From Castanea sativa (lineage: Eukaryota > Streptophyta > Magnoliopsida > Fagales > Fagaceae), in contig NC_134020.1 of assembly GCF_040712315.1 (NCBI RefSeq), forward strand, positions 50,019,751-50,083,750: a DNA stretch of 64,000 nt, read 5' to 3'. The notes under the pieces are model-generated. The model was not told the origin of the DNA and made no database searches. It saw only the letters and a program-made list of their open reading frames with translations. Shown piece after piece: positions 24,971 to 37,275 of this stretch. Each line of letters begins with the position of its first letter. The first letter of the stretch is position 1. Both the position numbers and the translations under genes were made by a program.

Positions 24971-25100
24971 ATGGCATTTCAAGGCTATCCAGTCTTAGGC
25001 GTTCTAGTTCTTAGCTTATTGACTAATGGCGTTGCTGACTCACCAAGCTATGACACTGCTTTAATAAACTGGACCAGTTTTCCTCAAATGTCTTGAGGCG
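24971..25100 (+). pseudogene. Isolated exon 1 of a GH1 beta-glucosidase (copy 2 fragment)
   Basis: An ATG at 24971 opens a frame beginning MAFQGYPVLGVLVLSL and containing ALINWTSFP. It aligns with exon 1 of GH1 copy 3 (MEFQGYKLLGFLLLLGSL, then LNRNSFP), that is, the secretion signal and the start of the mature enzyme. The frame meets a TGA at about 25094, before the GFIFGTA block expected next, and no exon 2 or later exon follows. It therefore marks a third, almost wholly deleted copy between the other two. Its position and orientation fit a tandem gene cluster. Confidence 0.75.
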
Positions 25101-25290
25101 TCAAGCATATGATGAATATTATTATCTGCGCAAGCTGTTCTTTCAAATTTCCAGCATGTGTTTTTTTCAGGTCTCTTTCTCTCTCCAACGATATGAAAAT
25201 CTTTTAATTATTAGAACTTATGACGCTTGAAAGTATGAGTTACCAATGAATATTAAGTACATTGTCTTTCCATTCCATTGGAGAAACTCT

Positions 25291-25459
25291 TTTTTTTTTT
25301 TTTTTACAAGATAGAATTTTTATTTTAGTCTAATCTAAGTGTATATGTATGTGAAGCTCCCTTCTAGTCCTGGAAACTTAAACTCCGACCCTTACTCCCG
25401 CAACCTACAAGTATTTATACTTGTGGAGTGACTACCACACCAAACAAGGGTGTGCAGTG
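25291..25459 (-). mobile_element. SINE with 15-base target duplication
   Basis: On the - strand it starts with a tRNA-like head (ggtgtggtagtcactccac) and ends in a poly-A tail, seen as the T run at 25291-25304. It is flanked by the perfect repeat cattggagaaactct at 25276-25290 and 25460-25474. Length of 169 bases is usual for plant SINEs. It would need LINE proteins to move. Confidence 0.88.
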
Positions 25460-25474
25460 CATTGGAGAAACTCT

Positions 25475-26263
25475 ATGTTCTCACAATATTTGACAACAAA
25501 TTTCACATGTGCTGATGTGGCAATTGGTAATTGATTTGCTATAAAGTGATGATAGTGGTAGTCCTAGATGACAATGTGTAAAAAGAGTTGTGAAATTTGT
25601 TATATTTATGGCCTTGACTTTTAATAAGCTCTTGGGCGCTAGAGTATCCATAATGTTAGTATTACACATTTTCACATTTACTTTGTTACAATTATTCTAC
25701 GTGGCAGATCCTGAGTAGTGGAAAAAAAATTGTGAGTTCATGTTATAGTGACGAACAGTCAATCATAGTTTGCCCCATTAAATAGTTATGAAAAAATGTG
25801 TATGAAAATGCGTAGTACTAGCATTATTGTGAATATATTTACATGTCTAAAGAATGGTTTAAAAAACTAGACTGGATTAGCTGGTTCAATTGGGAACCAA
25901 ATTACAATCCGATCTGGTTACTATTAAAAACTGAAAATTGGAAGGTTAAATTGGAGTAACTATGGACTGAGGCGGTTTAACTTGTTATACATCAGTTTTG
26001 ACTAGATGGCAAAGATCTGAGCCATCGACCATGGCCGTCCTTGATTAATCTGTACGATGGAGGGTAGAAATAGCTGAAAATCCTTTGCATACTACGACAA
26101 CGCCGACAAGAAGAATAAAAATCTTTGGAGGCTGGAGATGAATATATCCATTATTATGAGGAAAAGAAAGAGGCACAATACTTACGAATTGACAGAAGGA
26201 TATCGATGCACATTTTTCTAATAAATTACCTCTAACATTATTTTTTATTATTAGTTTATTACT
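25475..26263. other. Intergenic stretch
   Basis: No gene, LTR or repeat was recognised. It separates two SINE insertions and has ordinary AT-rich composition. The - strand frame at 25675-25481 has no recognisable domain. Confidence 0.4.
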
Positions 26264-26276
26264 TATTAGAGTCTTT

Positions 26277-26440
26277 TTATTTTTTTAGAGAATTTAAACC
26301 TATAGTGTTCGCTTTTGATGACATCTCTTTATTATCAAATTAAGACACCAATTGGTTTTTGGTGTAGGTGGAGATTGAATCTCATATCTCTTATTCAATC
26401 ATCAGAGATTTTACTCATTGACCTAACTGTAACCCACACC
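26277..26440 (-). mobile_element. tRNA-derived SINE with 13-base target duplication
   Basis: On the - strand: head with A-box-like and B-box-like sequences (gagattcaatctcc), then ctacaccaaaaacc and ttggtgtcttaattt, then an A-rich tail. Perfect flanking repeats tattagagtcttt lie at 26264-26276 and 26441-26453. Related copies are at about 52135-52265 and 57762-57915. Confidence 0.88.
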
Positions 26441-26698
26441 TATTAGAGTCTTTAGTTTGAAAGGCACAAACCCATAGGTATGAGAATTAAGGATATGGGA
26501 TGCTGCACCCACAAATGGCAGCCAGGTGTCTTCTTTATTCTACTTTTTTTTCTTTTAATTTTGTGTTTATGTTTTTTTTTAATAATATCAATTGACAAAT
26601 AATACAAAAATATAACATAATTAATTAATTATTAAAAAAAACAATGGTTTGAATTTTAATCTTTACATTTTAATTTAACACATTTTTATTTTAGAATA

Positions 26699-27728
26699 TG
26701 TAAAGTTGTTATTTACAACTATTTTGTGTTGACTTTAATTCCGTACCAAATTTGATTGTAATTTTGTTCAATCATGTTTACCCTGTATTTTAAGTGGGAT
26801 TTCATTATATGGGTTATGTGTGAGAGTGAGTGTGAAGACTCAAGCTTGCATTGAAGAAGGAGTGGTTTTGCGGGTATCTCGTGAGCAAACTTCCCGCAAA
26901 GTAAGCCACGTGAAAAGCACATGAATGGAATACGAAGAGTCATGACAATCTGGTGACAGCTGGTTTTCGCAACTATCTCCCGAGTAAGGCCTTCTAGCGA
27001 AATACCCGCGAAACATTCTGTTTTGCTATTTTGGCTTATTTGCTCCACCATGTTTTTACCCACACTATATATACCCACATTACCCACATATTGTAAGGAG
27101 TGATGTTTAGAGAGAAAACCCTAGCATACACACTTGAGAGTTAGAGATTGTTATACCCACAATCATCTACACAATCTTTTGTGGTTTTCTTCATACTCCT
27201 ACCTCTCCATATTCATATCCTTGAGAGGTTGATAGCCTAAACACTTATCACACTCAATCAGAGTGTCAAGTGAGGTTTTGGTGCTGTTAGGAAGTATTGG
27301 AAGAAGCCAAGCTTTGGCATATGCAATCGAGTGCATTACGAGATTTGGAAAGCTAGATAAGACAAGGTTCCGAGAAGCCTTGTTGGAGTAGGAGCTTGGA
27401 GGGCTTAGGTGCATTGGGTAGATTAGGCTTAGAGAGTCTCTTGCTATTCGGGTATTCCAACTTATTGTCTAGTTAATCGATTTATCGATTGAAGGGCGGC
27501 GGAGAGGTTTTTTGCCGAGTTCTTCAGTTTCCTCTTCGATAACACATCGGTGTGTTATCTTATGTTTGCATTTCGCTTCCCTACTCTTTTAGTTTTCATT
27601 TTACTGCTATTATATGATGAATATGGCTTAGAGTAGTTTTATTAAGTTAGAGTAAAATTAACCGAGCCGTTATTTTTTAAATTGGGGTTTGAACAACTCT
27701 TGTGTTTTTACACAAATCCAAGCTTTCA
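26699..27728 (+). repeat. 5' LTR of Copia family A
   Basis: Bounded by comparison with the reversed copy at 54484-56522: both share tgtaaagttgt at the start, the stretch ggttttctctctaaa near the transcription start (reversed at about 56110) and agctttca at the end. Length 1030 bases, against about 1049 for the other copy once its insertion is removed. A possible TATA region is at about 27065 (actatatatacccac). The usual methionine-tRNA binding site is not obvious after it. Confidence 0.72.
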
Positions 27729-27793
27729 ATTATTATTTGAGTGGGTACATTTATTGTGGTTTCATTACCTAAGTGTGATTCTAGACCCCTTTT

Positions 27794-30735
27794 GTGATGG
27801 ATCGATCACAATCGCTCAATGCTCCACCATTCTTTGATGGGAGCAACTATGCATTTTGGAAAGTCCGTATGAGTTTGTATGGGATTTTGTTGAGAATGTG
27901 TATGTTAGACCCACGACTGCCAAGTCCGAATGGGACAAGGCAGCTCTTGCTTTGGCAAATTCCAATACTAAACCAATTAATGCTATCTTTTGTGATGTGT
28001 TTACTGATAAATTTCACAAGACATTGCAATTGAAGACCGCCAAGGAAGCTTGAACGATTCTTGAGACTACCTATGAGGGTACCAAAAAAGTCAAGGGCAC
28101 AAAGCTCCAAATGCTTACCAACCAATTTGAAGAGCCCAGGATGAGTGACGATGAGTTATATGATTCATTCTATGGGAAGCTGAATGAAATTGTGATTGCC
28201 AAGCTCAATCTTGGAAAGAAGATTGAGGATGCTAAGGTGGTAAGAAAGATTTTGAGGTCCTTACCAAAAAGCTTCCGTGCAAAGGTCACAACTATAGAAG
28301 AAAGCAAAGATTTGGATGAGATCAAGATTCAAGAGCTTATTGGATCCCTCCAAACATATAAGCTTGGACTTCCTTCCCACAAGCCAAGCAAATCACTTGC
28401 TCTCAAAGCCATTAATGAGAGAATGAATGACTCCTCCTCCGAAGATGATGTGGAGAAGGAGGTAGCATTCCGTGCAAAGAATTTTCAAAAATTTCTGAAG
28501 ATGAAAAATAATGGGAAGTCTTTCAGCAAAGGAAAGTTTTCATCCTCCAAAGGTGATAGGAAGGAGTTAAAGAAGAAAGATGGGAAGGACTCTCAATCCC
28601 CTCAAGAAATCATGTGCTACAAATGCAACGGTCATGGATATCTCAAGAAGGAATGTCCCAACTATTTGAGAGGGAAGGGTAAGGTGTTTGCCACTACTCT
28701 TAGCGACTCAAAAATTTCAAATTTAGATATGGAAGGAGAGTGTGACAGTGATGAAAATTATAGGGCCTTCATGGCAATTACTTTCGTTGATTCTAAGGAT
28801 GATTTGAGCAATTTGGTTGATGAACTTGGTGAGCATTCCGAGGGTGAGGAATTTGAAGATTCGGAAGATGAAGAGGTATGCCAAAATGAAGGTAAGAACA
28901 ACCTTCATGAAGCATATGATGCTTTGCTAGAAGATTGTGGAAAATACGCCAAGGTTTCGAATCATATTGTGAGAAAGATGAAGAAGATTGAAGAAGAGCA
29001 TAGGTGTACACTTGTGCAACTTAAGGAAGAAAAATGTGAAGTAGAAGGACTTAAGGGAGAATTGGTTGAAGCTTACTCTAAGATCAAGTTTCTTGAACTT
29101 GAAATTATCCAAGCTAATGTCAAGGTTGAGCGTATCTCTGTTGGAAAATTTAGACTCCGGTTAATAGAATTAACAAGTTTTAAACCTAAGTTGTTAATTA
29201 GATTTATTGTGCATAAAACTTGTTAAAACAAACAAACATCAATATCATGTCAAAACTAAGTGTAGTGAAAAAATAAATAAGACAAGATATGATGACCTAG
29301 GAAAACCAATGAAACCATCCAGTTTCACAGTAAAAAACCTGGGAGGAAACCTTCCCGAAAAGCAATTCACTATAGTAAAGAGGAGTTTTAGATCTAGTAC
29401 AAAACCTTTGTCCCTAAAATTTACAATCCCCGTAAATGAACTCACAGAAGAAACCTTCTACCACTTCAAAACCTCTGAACTCTTCAATATACGAACATCA
29501 CCCTTTGATGCATGGATCCTAGTACATAACTAACTCCTTTGCACGAATCCCAGTATGTGACTCACTCACCAACTTGAGAAATAAGAATGTTGGCTGCAAA
29601 GTTCTTCACTTCATCAACAATGAAGATCAAGAAGCACTTTGTTATAAAACCCTAAGGCTCAAAGACGTAGTAGCTTCTTTTAGAGAGAATAAGGCTTCGG
29701 TCACCTTTTGCATATGTTCTCCTTGTATTCTCTTATGTGATGGCTTCTAAAATAAGCCTTATTTATGCCTAAGGTTGTGAGAAAAGAAATCCTACACAAA
29801 TACAAAAGCCTAGCCCAAAAATCAGATCTGAAAATTCTAATTTTCATAACCTCGATAGATACCTCGATAGATAGCAGGTGTCGAGCCTCATTAAACCTCG
29901 ATAGATAGCTATCTGTCGAGCAGCTGTCGAGCAGCTATCCATAGGTGTTTAGCTATTTGTCCAGCTTTAGTGAACACCTTTTCTTCACTTGTTTCTTGGT
30001 CCAATCTTCATGGCTTTAATACTAGACTTCAATAACATGTTCTTTGAAGTATTAAACATATCCTCGATCTGTCCAAATACAAATAAAGTGCGTTTTGTCA
30101 AAGGATTAGCCAATTACATAAAAGAATGACATATGTTCTTAAGAAGTGAACCACATATGTCCTAACAATCTCCACCAAGAAACTTGACAATGTGCTATCC
30201 TCACAAAAATCTTCACATGATAAAACTGGGTTAGGCTATATCGGAGAAGGAAGCTCCAGTAGCGAACCCAAGAAGGAAGTAAGGTTCGTATCAGCCAAGA
30301 ATGTTGAGAAACTCAAAGAAGTGAAGCTTGAGATTGAGACCCCTGTTGCTGTAAAAAGAACCATTGGTGCAAAACCAAAGGATAAAGGGAAGTCATTACC
30401 CAAAAATCAAAGGGGACCTTAAGTGAAGCATGTGTGTCATCATTGTAGTGTTTAAGGGCACACAAGGCCGAATTGTTTCAAGCTTCATGCACTTAAGAAG
30501 GCTAACTCTATGTGTGGCCAAGAAAGTTCGAAGAAAAGACCAAAGGGAGCACAAGCTAAGGGAGAAAGTGAGGGACATCTCATTGGAGACATTATGGAAA
30601 TGTTGAAGAACATCTCACTATGCCTTGCTAGCTTCATTCTGAGGTTGAAAAGTTATGTTGGTCGTAGCCCTCCATTTAAGGATCTCACCCAAAACACTCG
30701 TAAAGTGTGGGTGAAGAAGGGTACACATGCATGAT
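27794..30735 (+). pseudogene. SIRE-like Copia Gag (family A), split by a solo LTR
   Basis: Capsid protein of a SIRE/Maximus-type Copia element. It starts MMDRSQSLNAPPFFDGSNYA; a frameshift near 27860 leads into AKSEWDKAALALANSN; a TGA at 28051 stands where Trp is expected; then 371 codons are open from 28111 with VVRKILRSLPKSFRAKVT and a CCHC knuckle CYKCNGHGYLKKEC (about 28615). An acidic region and a coiled coil follow. The family B LTR interrupts at 29139; the frame resumes after 30172 (KLDNVLSSQKSSHDKTGLGY) and has a second knuckle CHHC...GHTRPNC near 30435 with one stop. It ends in KVWVKKGTHA at about 30733, just before the place where SIRE polyproteins enter the protease. Confidence 0.85.
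29139..30167 (-). mobile_element. Solo LTR of Copia family B inside the family A gag
   Basis: Begins TGTTGG and ends TAACA, flanked by the perfect 5-base repeat atctc at 29134-29138 and 30168-30172. Comparison with family C LTRs suggests it is reversed. It contains a run of related short repeats (ctcgatagatag and gtcgagcagct types, about 29845-29945). No internal region is present. A second copy is at 55017-56001. Confidence 0.88.
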
Positions 30736-32531
30736 CACTCTCTATGCCCATGCATTAATACTTCTAATGTTTAGGGTCATAGGTTCATGCATCATGACAT
30801 ACATAATCCTCTTGTATCATTGCTTCCGGTTTATAGCATGTTTCTTTTACAAGTTTTGCTTTGTATTTGTTATTTTTGTTGATCTTACTTTTCTTGTTCT
30901 GTTTTTGAGTGTGTTGAAAAATTCAAAAACCCATAAAAATTAAAAAATTTCCAAAAAGTTTGATTGCCTGTGTTGTGTTTATCACATGTAAGTTTGGCCT
31001 AGTACCTTCGTAGTAATGGTATAGTGCATTTACGAGTTTAACTTGTTTTGTATGCACATCTATCTTTGTGGAAAAAATCTTGAAATCTATGTGTGATTGT
31101 TATAAATCGATCTTCAAGCTTGTCATAAATGATTAGTTAATAATCTTGTTGGTCTTGATACATCCATAAACTTGTGCCTATATATCTTCCCACGATTTTA
31201 TGTTTTTGCTCTAGCTCAACAAATGTCAAATCTCGAAAAGAGGTAATGAGTTGCGAAAGCTTTCGCACATACTAGTATTTGACTAGGAAAAAAGGAAAGC
31301 AACTTGTATTGAAATGTATGGTGCCTCAAAAAGCCAAAGGCTTACTCACAAAATTGAAATATAAAAAATTTCAGGCATCGATCTCAAGATGAGATGTAAT
31401 GTTCTTATATGATCAAAAGTTATAAGTTATAAGAAGCTAAAAAAAAAAAGTTTCAAAGTTTTATGATCATTTTTTTTGTGGGAGGTCATATATATTCATT
31501 TCTATAATTGAGATAGATCGCTTGACTTAGTACTAGTTGTGTATGACTTGATTGAATTGATTATTGAAATTTCACTCTAGGCTAAGGACTATTCCACATT
31601 TGATACACAAACACAACACACAAGTCCATTGTTCAATGAATGCTTATTTCGTTTGTGTAATTGTGCATGATCAAATGTGATGTGTATACTTAATTACTTG
31701 TCAATCAAACTCAAAAAGATTTTTGATTATTTTATATGTTTTTAAAAATGTTTTTATGCTTTTGTGTTTTTGAGTTTTTGTTCATTTTGCATTTTTATTT
31801 TTTCATCAAAAACTCCTTCAGAGACGTTTTCGCGAGAAGCTCACAACTAAGCTCTTCCCGCGAAAACGAGACTGGCAAAAAAATGAAAACACATGTAATT
31901 CAGACAAACTTTCACGACTGTCTCGCAAGCAAGTCTATCTTGCGAAAATTTCTATGCTACAATGGCATTCTTCGGGAGTAACTTCGTGAGAAGCTATCTC
32001 GTGAAAAAAGCATGTTTTCGGTTTTTAAAGGGGTCATCATGACAGTTTTTAAAACATAACCCTTTTACCTCCCTCAAGCTTCTCTCAACCCTAAACCTAT
32101 TTTCTCTAAAAAACCCAACTAAATCTCAAGAGTAATCATCTCCTAATCATCTCTAAAGTATGTTCATTCAATCTTTTCTCTCTATTTCATAAGATAATGC
32201 CTTAGATTATAGTTTTTGCATGAGTTGGGATATTTTTGAAAAAGGGTTGGGAATCTTCTATTTTGTGAAATTTTTTTCAATTTCTTGATTGGGCTTTGTC
32301 CTATTTGTTTTGTTTGTTTGTGTTGGCCCCTTGTGGCATTTTAACATGTATCTAGGCAAGATCCACACATGTTCATGCCTTGCTTACATGTTAATTATAG
32401 TGGTGCATACCAAGTGTTTGATAAAATGCCCAAATGGCATTTTGGTGTTGTTTTGGACTCTGATGAGTACCAAATTTTGGAGATTACCATGATTATGCAT
32501 GTTTATCATGTTTTGATAATTGGTTGTGTGT
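30736..32531 (+). other. Non-coding internal region of Copia family A
   Basis: Follows the end of gag and continues to the family C insertion. The longest frames (30707-30943, 31736-31981) are Phe/Leu-rich low-complexity and have no family signature. Around 31820-32010 there are repeats of gcgagaagct and ctcgcgag-like motifs similar to those in the family A LTR. No pol domain is visible, so the element could not move alone. Confidence 0.55.
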
Positions 32532-33361
32532 GTTAGGTTCTAAGGATTTTGGGTCTAAATGTTTTAGAACTTCAATGTGTATATGTTGGCAAACCATGAT
32601 CAAAACGTTTAGTCTAGATTTAGGCAGCTCAAAGTGTGTGCTTGTGTGAAGTTGGAATCGAGTAATTGCAGAAAATTAATATTCAATTTCTGCAAGGCTC
32701 GATCGATTGATGATTAGACTTGATCGATCGAAGCTCGTGCAGATTGTTTTTCTGCTGAATTTTTCAACTCAGCCCAAGTCCATATGATTTGTAGGGTTTT
32801 ATGTTTTTCCTTAAGTATAAAAGAAAAAACCCTAGCCATGTTTTTAGGTTGTTGTTTATGTTTTGTGTGTGAATCTCTTGTGAGATCTAGAGGTGTTTGC
32901 CTTCATACATATTTAGAGTTATCAAGATCAAGATTGATGTCGAGAGCGAGTGATCGTTTTAGTTGCTGCATAATGAGCTTAAAGAAATACAAGTGGTATA
33001 CTTGTGGATGTTGTGGATCTGAGAAAGAAGTAGTCCGTGGACTCGGAATTGTCACGTGGTCGTGGTAGTAAGTTTTCTACTCGAGATAGCAATAGGATGT
33101 TAGTGGTCTATGTCGCTATTGTAAAACTTCAATTCTTTCATATTTGTTTTACCTTAAGGTTAGCTAGGTTAAATCCTCTCTAGATTTTTTACCGGTTTGA
33201 CTTTCCTAGGTTATCATATCGTGTATTATTTACTTTTCCGCTTTGCTTTACATGATATGATTTGTTTCTGTTAACCTAAATTTGAATAATTTAACTAAGT
33301 TAATCACTTGGCTAAATAACTAGGTTAAACAACTTGTGTTTAAGGGGTCTAAAAACGTACA
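32532..33361 (+). repeat. 5' LTR of Copia family C
   Basis: Starts tgttaggttctaagg and ends ctaaaaacgtaca. It contains cgatcgattgatg and related cgatcg motifs at about 32698-32745 and a likely TATA region at 32813-32821 (aagtataaaa). Solo copies are at 22315-23147 (reversed), and a related LTR begins at 63840. Confidence 0.9.
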
Positions 33362-33363
33362 AG

Positions 33364-33375
33364 TGGTATTAGGGT
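33364..33375 (+). promoter_or_regulatory. Primer binding site of Copia family C
   Basis: The sequence tggtattagggt, two bases after the LTR, resembles the standard plant Copia primer site tggtatcagagc, which pairs with initiator methionine tRNA, with a few decay changes. Confidence 0.75.
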
Positions 33376-33430
33376 TAGTTCTAGTATTTAGATCCATTGA
33401 CCTATGAGTTGATCCTTGATCTCTGTTGTC

Positions 33431-35228
33431 ATGGAACACGATCACTCTCTTATGATCCCACCTCACTTTGATGGGAACAACTATGTCTACTGAAAAGTAC
33501 AGATGAAAGAATTCCTAAAATCCATTGATGAAAGAGTCTGGAATTCCATTGAATATGGATGGGAGAAGCTGACTACTCTTGTAAGCGAGTGGCAAACTTC
33601 TCAAAAAGAAGCAGCTGTTTTTCATAGCAAAGCCATGAATGCTATTTTCGATGATGTTTCTATGGAGGAATTCAAGAGGATCTCTAATGTTGAGGTTACT
33701 CATACTGCTTAGAATATTCTCCAAACTGTGCGTTAAGGCATAAAGGCAGTTAAGATCAATAAGTTCCAGTAGTTAACAACTAGATTTGAAAGCATTAGGA
33801 TGTCTAATGATGAAAGTTTTAATGAATTCTATGCTAAGCTTAATGACATTGTTAATTCTGCTTATAATTTGAATGAAATCTATGATCAACCTAAGATTGT
33901 TAAGAAGATACTTAGATCCTCGACTGAGGACTTTAGACCCAAAGTGACTGTTGATTAACTTGTAGGATCTCTCCAGTCCTATGAGTTAAACTTACCCAAG
34001 ACAAATAAGTCCAAATCAATGGCTCTTAAGTTAGTTGATGATGTAGATAGGAATGGATTTGATAATAAACTCTCTGCAATAGAGATTGAATATCTTGTCA
34101 AGAACTTTAGAAACTTTCTTAGCAACAATAACATAAGGGCAAGAGGTAAAAACAATGCTGAACCTAGAAATTTTAGGAGGAATGATCCCACTAAAGTGAA
34201 CAATGCTGAAAAACCTAAAGATAAAGTAGGTTAAATTTCTAATAATTCTATGGATCAACAATGTTTTAGCTGTCAAGGGTATGGTCATGTGAAATCAAAA
34301 TCTCCTACATTCTTGAGATCAAAGGGTAAGGCTATGGCTGTAACCCTTAGTGGTGATGAAGTTTTTGATAATGAGTCTGGTAGTGATGAGGATGGAAATT
34401 TCATTGCTTTCACAGCTATTATTGTAGTTGATGAAAGTGATGTGGTTGATGAGAACCCTTCTAATGGGAAACTCTCTGAGAATGTTGATTTGCAAGAAGC
34501 CTATAATAAGATGCGCAAGGTTATCCCTAAGGATGCTATGAATGTTGAATTAGGCTTAGAGAAAATTACTTCTCTTGAACTTGATAAGAAAAATTTGCTC
34601 TTGAAATCGTTTGATGCTAATGAATTGCTTGATAAGGTGAAGACTGAGAACATGTTGTTGCTTGACAAAGTTAAGAACTTGAAACTAGAATTATCTATTT
34701 CTAGAGAACAAACAAATAGGTCTACTAGTTCTAAACTTGATCACATGTTGAGTATTCAAAAGTCTCCTTTAGACAAAATTGGTCTAGGTTTTGTTGAAAG
34801 CATCTCTTTGTCTGAAACTAATTCCACAAAATTTGTTCCTTCTTTTGAGCCTCTCGTGAGTGAGATTATCAAACTAGTAGAAGTGACACCTCCTAGGAAG
34901 ATTATGGTTGATCTCAAAGAGTCTAAGTCTAAGACTCCTAACCCTCCTAAGGATAAGTTGCATGATAGACCTGTATGGGTCTGTCATTTGTGGAAAGTCT
35001 GGGCACATTCGTCCAAATTGTTTCAAGTTACAAGCTGCTAAGCGAGCAAATAAGCCAAAAGTACCTGTGCCTCAAGCACAAGATCCTATGGTACTTATTG
35101 GTGAATTGGTAAAGGTTATAAACCTTTATTCCAATCTTGGAGTTGCTCATCATTCTAATCAGAATAATAACTTCAATGCTAGAGTTTCATCTAAAAAGTT
35201 TTGGATGCAAAAGGCTCAATCTAATTGA
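33431..35228 (+). pseudogene. SIRE-like Copia Gag (family C)
   Basis: Capsid protein starting MEHDHSLMIPPHFDGNNY at 33431. Stops at 33491 (TGA), about 33710 (TAG), 33734 (TAA) and 33769 (TAG) can each be explained by a G-to-A or C-to-T change at a Trp or Gln codon. VKKILRSSTEDFRPKVT follows near 33899. The first zinc knuckle reads CFSCQGYGHVKSKSP (34260) with the final Cys changed to Ser. An acidic and coiled-coil region runs to about 34800. A frameshift near 34985 leads into the second knuckle GKSGHIRPNCFKL and the end FWMQKAQSN at 35225, the same end point as the family A gag. Related autonomous elements continue into protease here. Confidence 0.85.
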
Positions 35229-37275
35229 GTCTTTCTGACATGGTCTTTGTGCTTCATCTCTCTATTCATTGTGACCATTCTTCATTGTTATTCTTTTTTT
35301 TTTTTATTTGTTTTTCTAGGATTTGTATTGCATATCATTCATGCATTTTATGCTAGGTTGTTTTTTTTTTTTCAAAAATTGAAAAAAAAAAGGAGAAAAA
35401 GGAAAGAAAAAATGTGTTTTACATTATTTTTCTTCGATTTGAAATCAAGGCTGGACATATTATCTTTACATAACTTATTTATGTACTTTGTTTAGCTTGG
35501 ATAAGTTTATTTTATTGCACTTTACTAGTTTGAGCTTTGTAGTGCATGTTGTATGAGAGATGTTTATAATTTTTGATCATTTGATCTTAATCTTGAAGTC
35601 ACATGCTTTTGATTGTTGGACTTGAACTTAATGAGAAAGGCATAAATAACCATCTCACCACTGTTTACTAGCCAATCATGAACACCTTAGTGCATATCAT
35701 AAAATTTTGTGCTCGAGAAAGTGTAGCACATAAACAAAAAGAACATAAGTAGTAGCTTCGGATTAATGATAAAATTAGTGTGTACATTATTGGGCTATAA
35801 TCAATTCACAATGAAATGAATTTGGTGTGTTCATTATCTTGACTATTCTAATAATTTTCAAATCAAATAAAATTGGGGTGTACATTATGAGGCAAAATAA
35901 GAAATTTACATGATTGCAAGCTTGTTTTCTAGGAGATGTGGGTGTTATATGATGTAACTCTTTAAGTTATAGTCTCTTTAAACTTTATGTGATGAATTTT
36001 GTAGAAATTGTGATTGATTACTGTCTACATGTCACCTCACATGTATCTCAAGCTTCTGCTAGTTGCACACACTACATAAGTTACTCTTTGTTAAACTTAG
36101 TACATGATATTGTGTGTGATCTTGTTGTGGCCATCCAAGATTAAAAACTCTTTGATTTTAATGCAAAATGTGTTTTAAAGTTTGAGATTTTAGGACAAAT
36201 TGATTGAAAATCTTGTTTTTGGAAGATTTGGGTTAAATTCAAGGATTTTTGAAAAACTTTTCATCTCATACTCATGCATTTCATTCATAAAACAATGTGC
36301 TTTGAGATGTTTCTGCATTAAAATGCTCTGTTTTTAAAAAATTTGAATTTTTTTAAAGATTTTCGATTGATCAAACTTGTTGCCCGACCAATTGAAATTG
36401 CGATTAAAATTTTGGTTTAAATTTGCCTGGCTCGATCGCTGCTCAATTAATGCTGGATCAATCAAATGTGATTTTCAATCGATAGAATCTATTTTTTGAC
36501 CGATCGAAAATTGTAAAGACAGTTTTTTAAAACATGAGATTTTCACGTGTTCTTCACTATTTCAAAAGTTTTCAAAAAGTTTTTGTCTCTCTCTTTGACC
36601 GGTCCATATTCAAAGTGAAGTTTTTGTCGTTTTTCGTCCAATTTTTTCTCAAGGTTTTTGTCTTCTTGTGCCGGTATGTCATTTCTACCCATCCTTTTTC
36701 ATTTTATTCACATTTTTCATGCATTTTAGGTGTATTTTGGACTTAATGATTTTTGGGGTTTTCAATGTTTGAGTTGGTTTTTGTCCAAATTGATTCATGG
36801 GTTTTTGTCTCTAGATACTATTCAATTGATCCTCATGCTTTAATTTGATTAAAATTGTGTTTTGGGACAATTTTGAAATTCTAGGGCTTGTAACTACCTG
36901 AATTTGGGGATTTTGTTCAATTGGACTTAAATGGGTAAAATTGACTTGTGAAATTGATTGATTATATCATTATATGATGATTTCTATCTAGTATAATGAT
37001 TAATTACTCAATTTGGTTAAATTTTTCAAAGTGGATTTTCAAAATTTGGGGTTTTTGTACTAAAACTCTATGTTCAAGTCAATTGTTGGTTTTTCAAGTA
37101 TAATTGGACTATTCTAAATGCATTAGAGCATGCATCATGTGTTATTCTGTTCGTGCATCATATAGATTTTGGTTTCTATATTTTTGTGCTCTACCTCTGT
37201 CTGATGCAGTCTGCCCTTGGTTTTTCTTTATTTTTGTTCTCCTTTGTCTATCCTTTCCAATCTCTTCGTATCATG
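35229..37275 (+). other. Non-coding spacer of Copia family C
   Basis: T-rich region between gag and the second ORF. The frames at 35247-35495 and 36534-36746 are Phe-rich and look like low-complexity noise. At about 36420-36520 are ctcgatcgc and gaccgatcg motifs like those of the LTR. In autonomous SIRE-type elements this space would hold pol. Confidence 0.55.

Noticed and set aside
27847..29112. Several - strand frames opposite the family A gag
   Set aside because: Shadows of the gag frame on the other strand.
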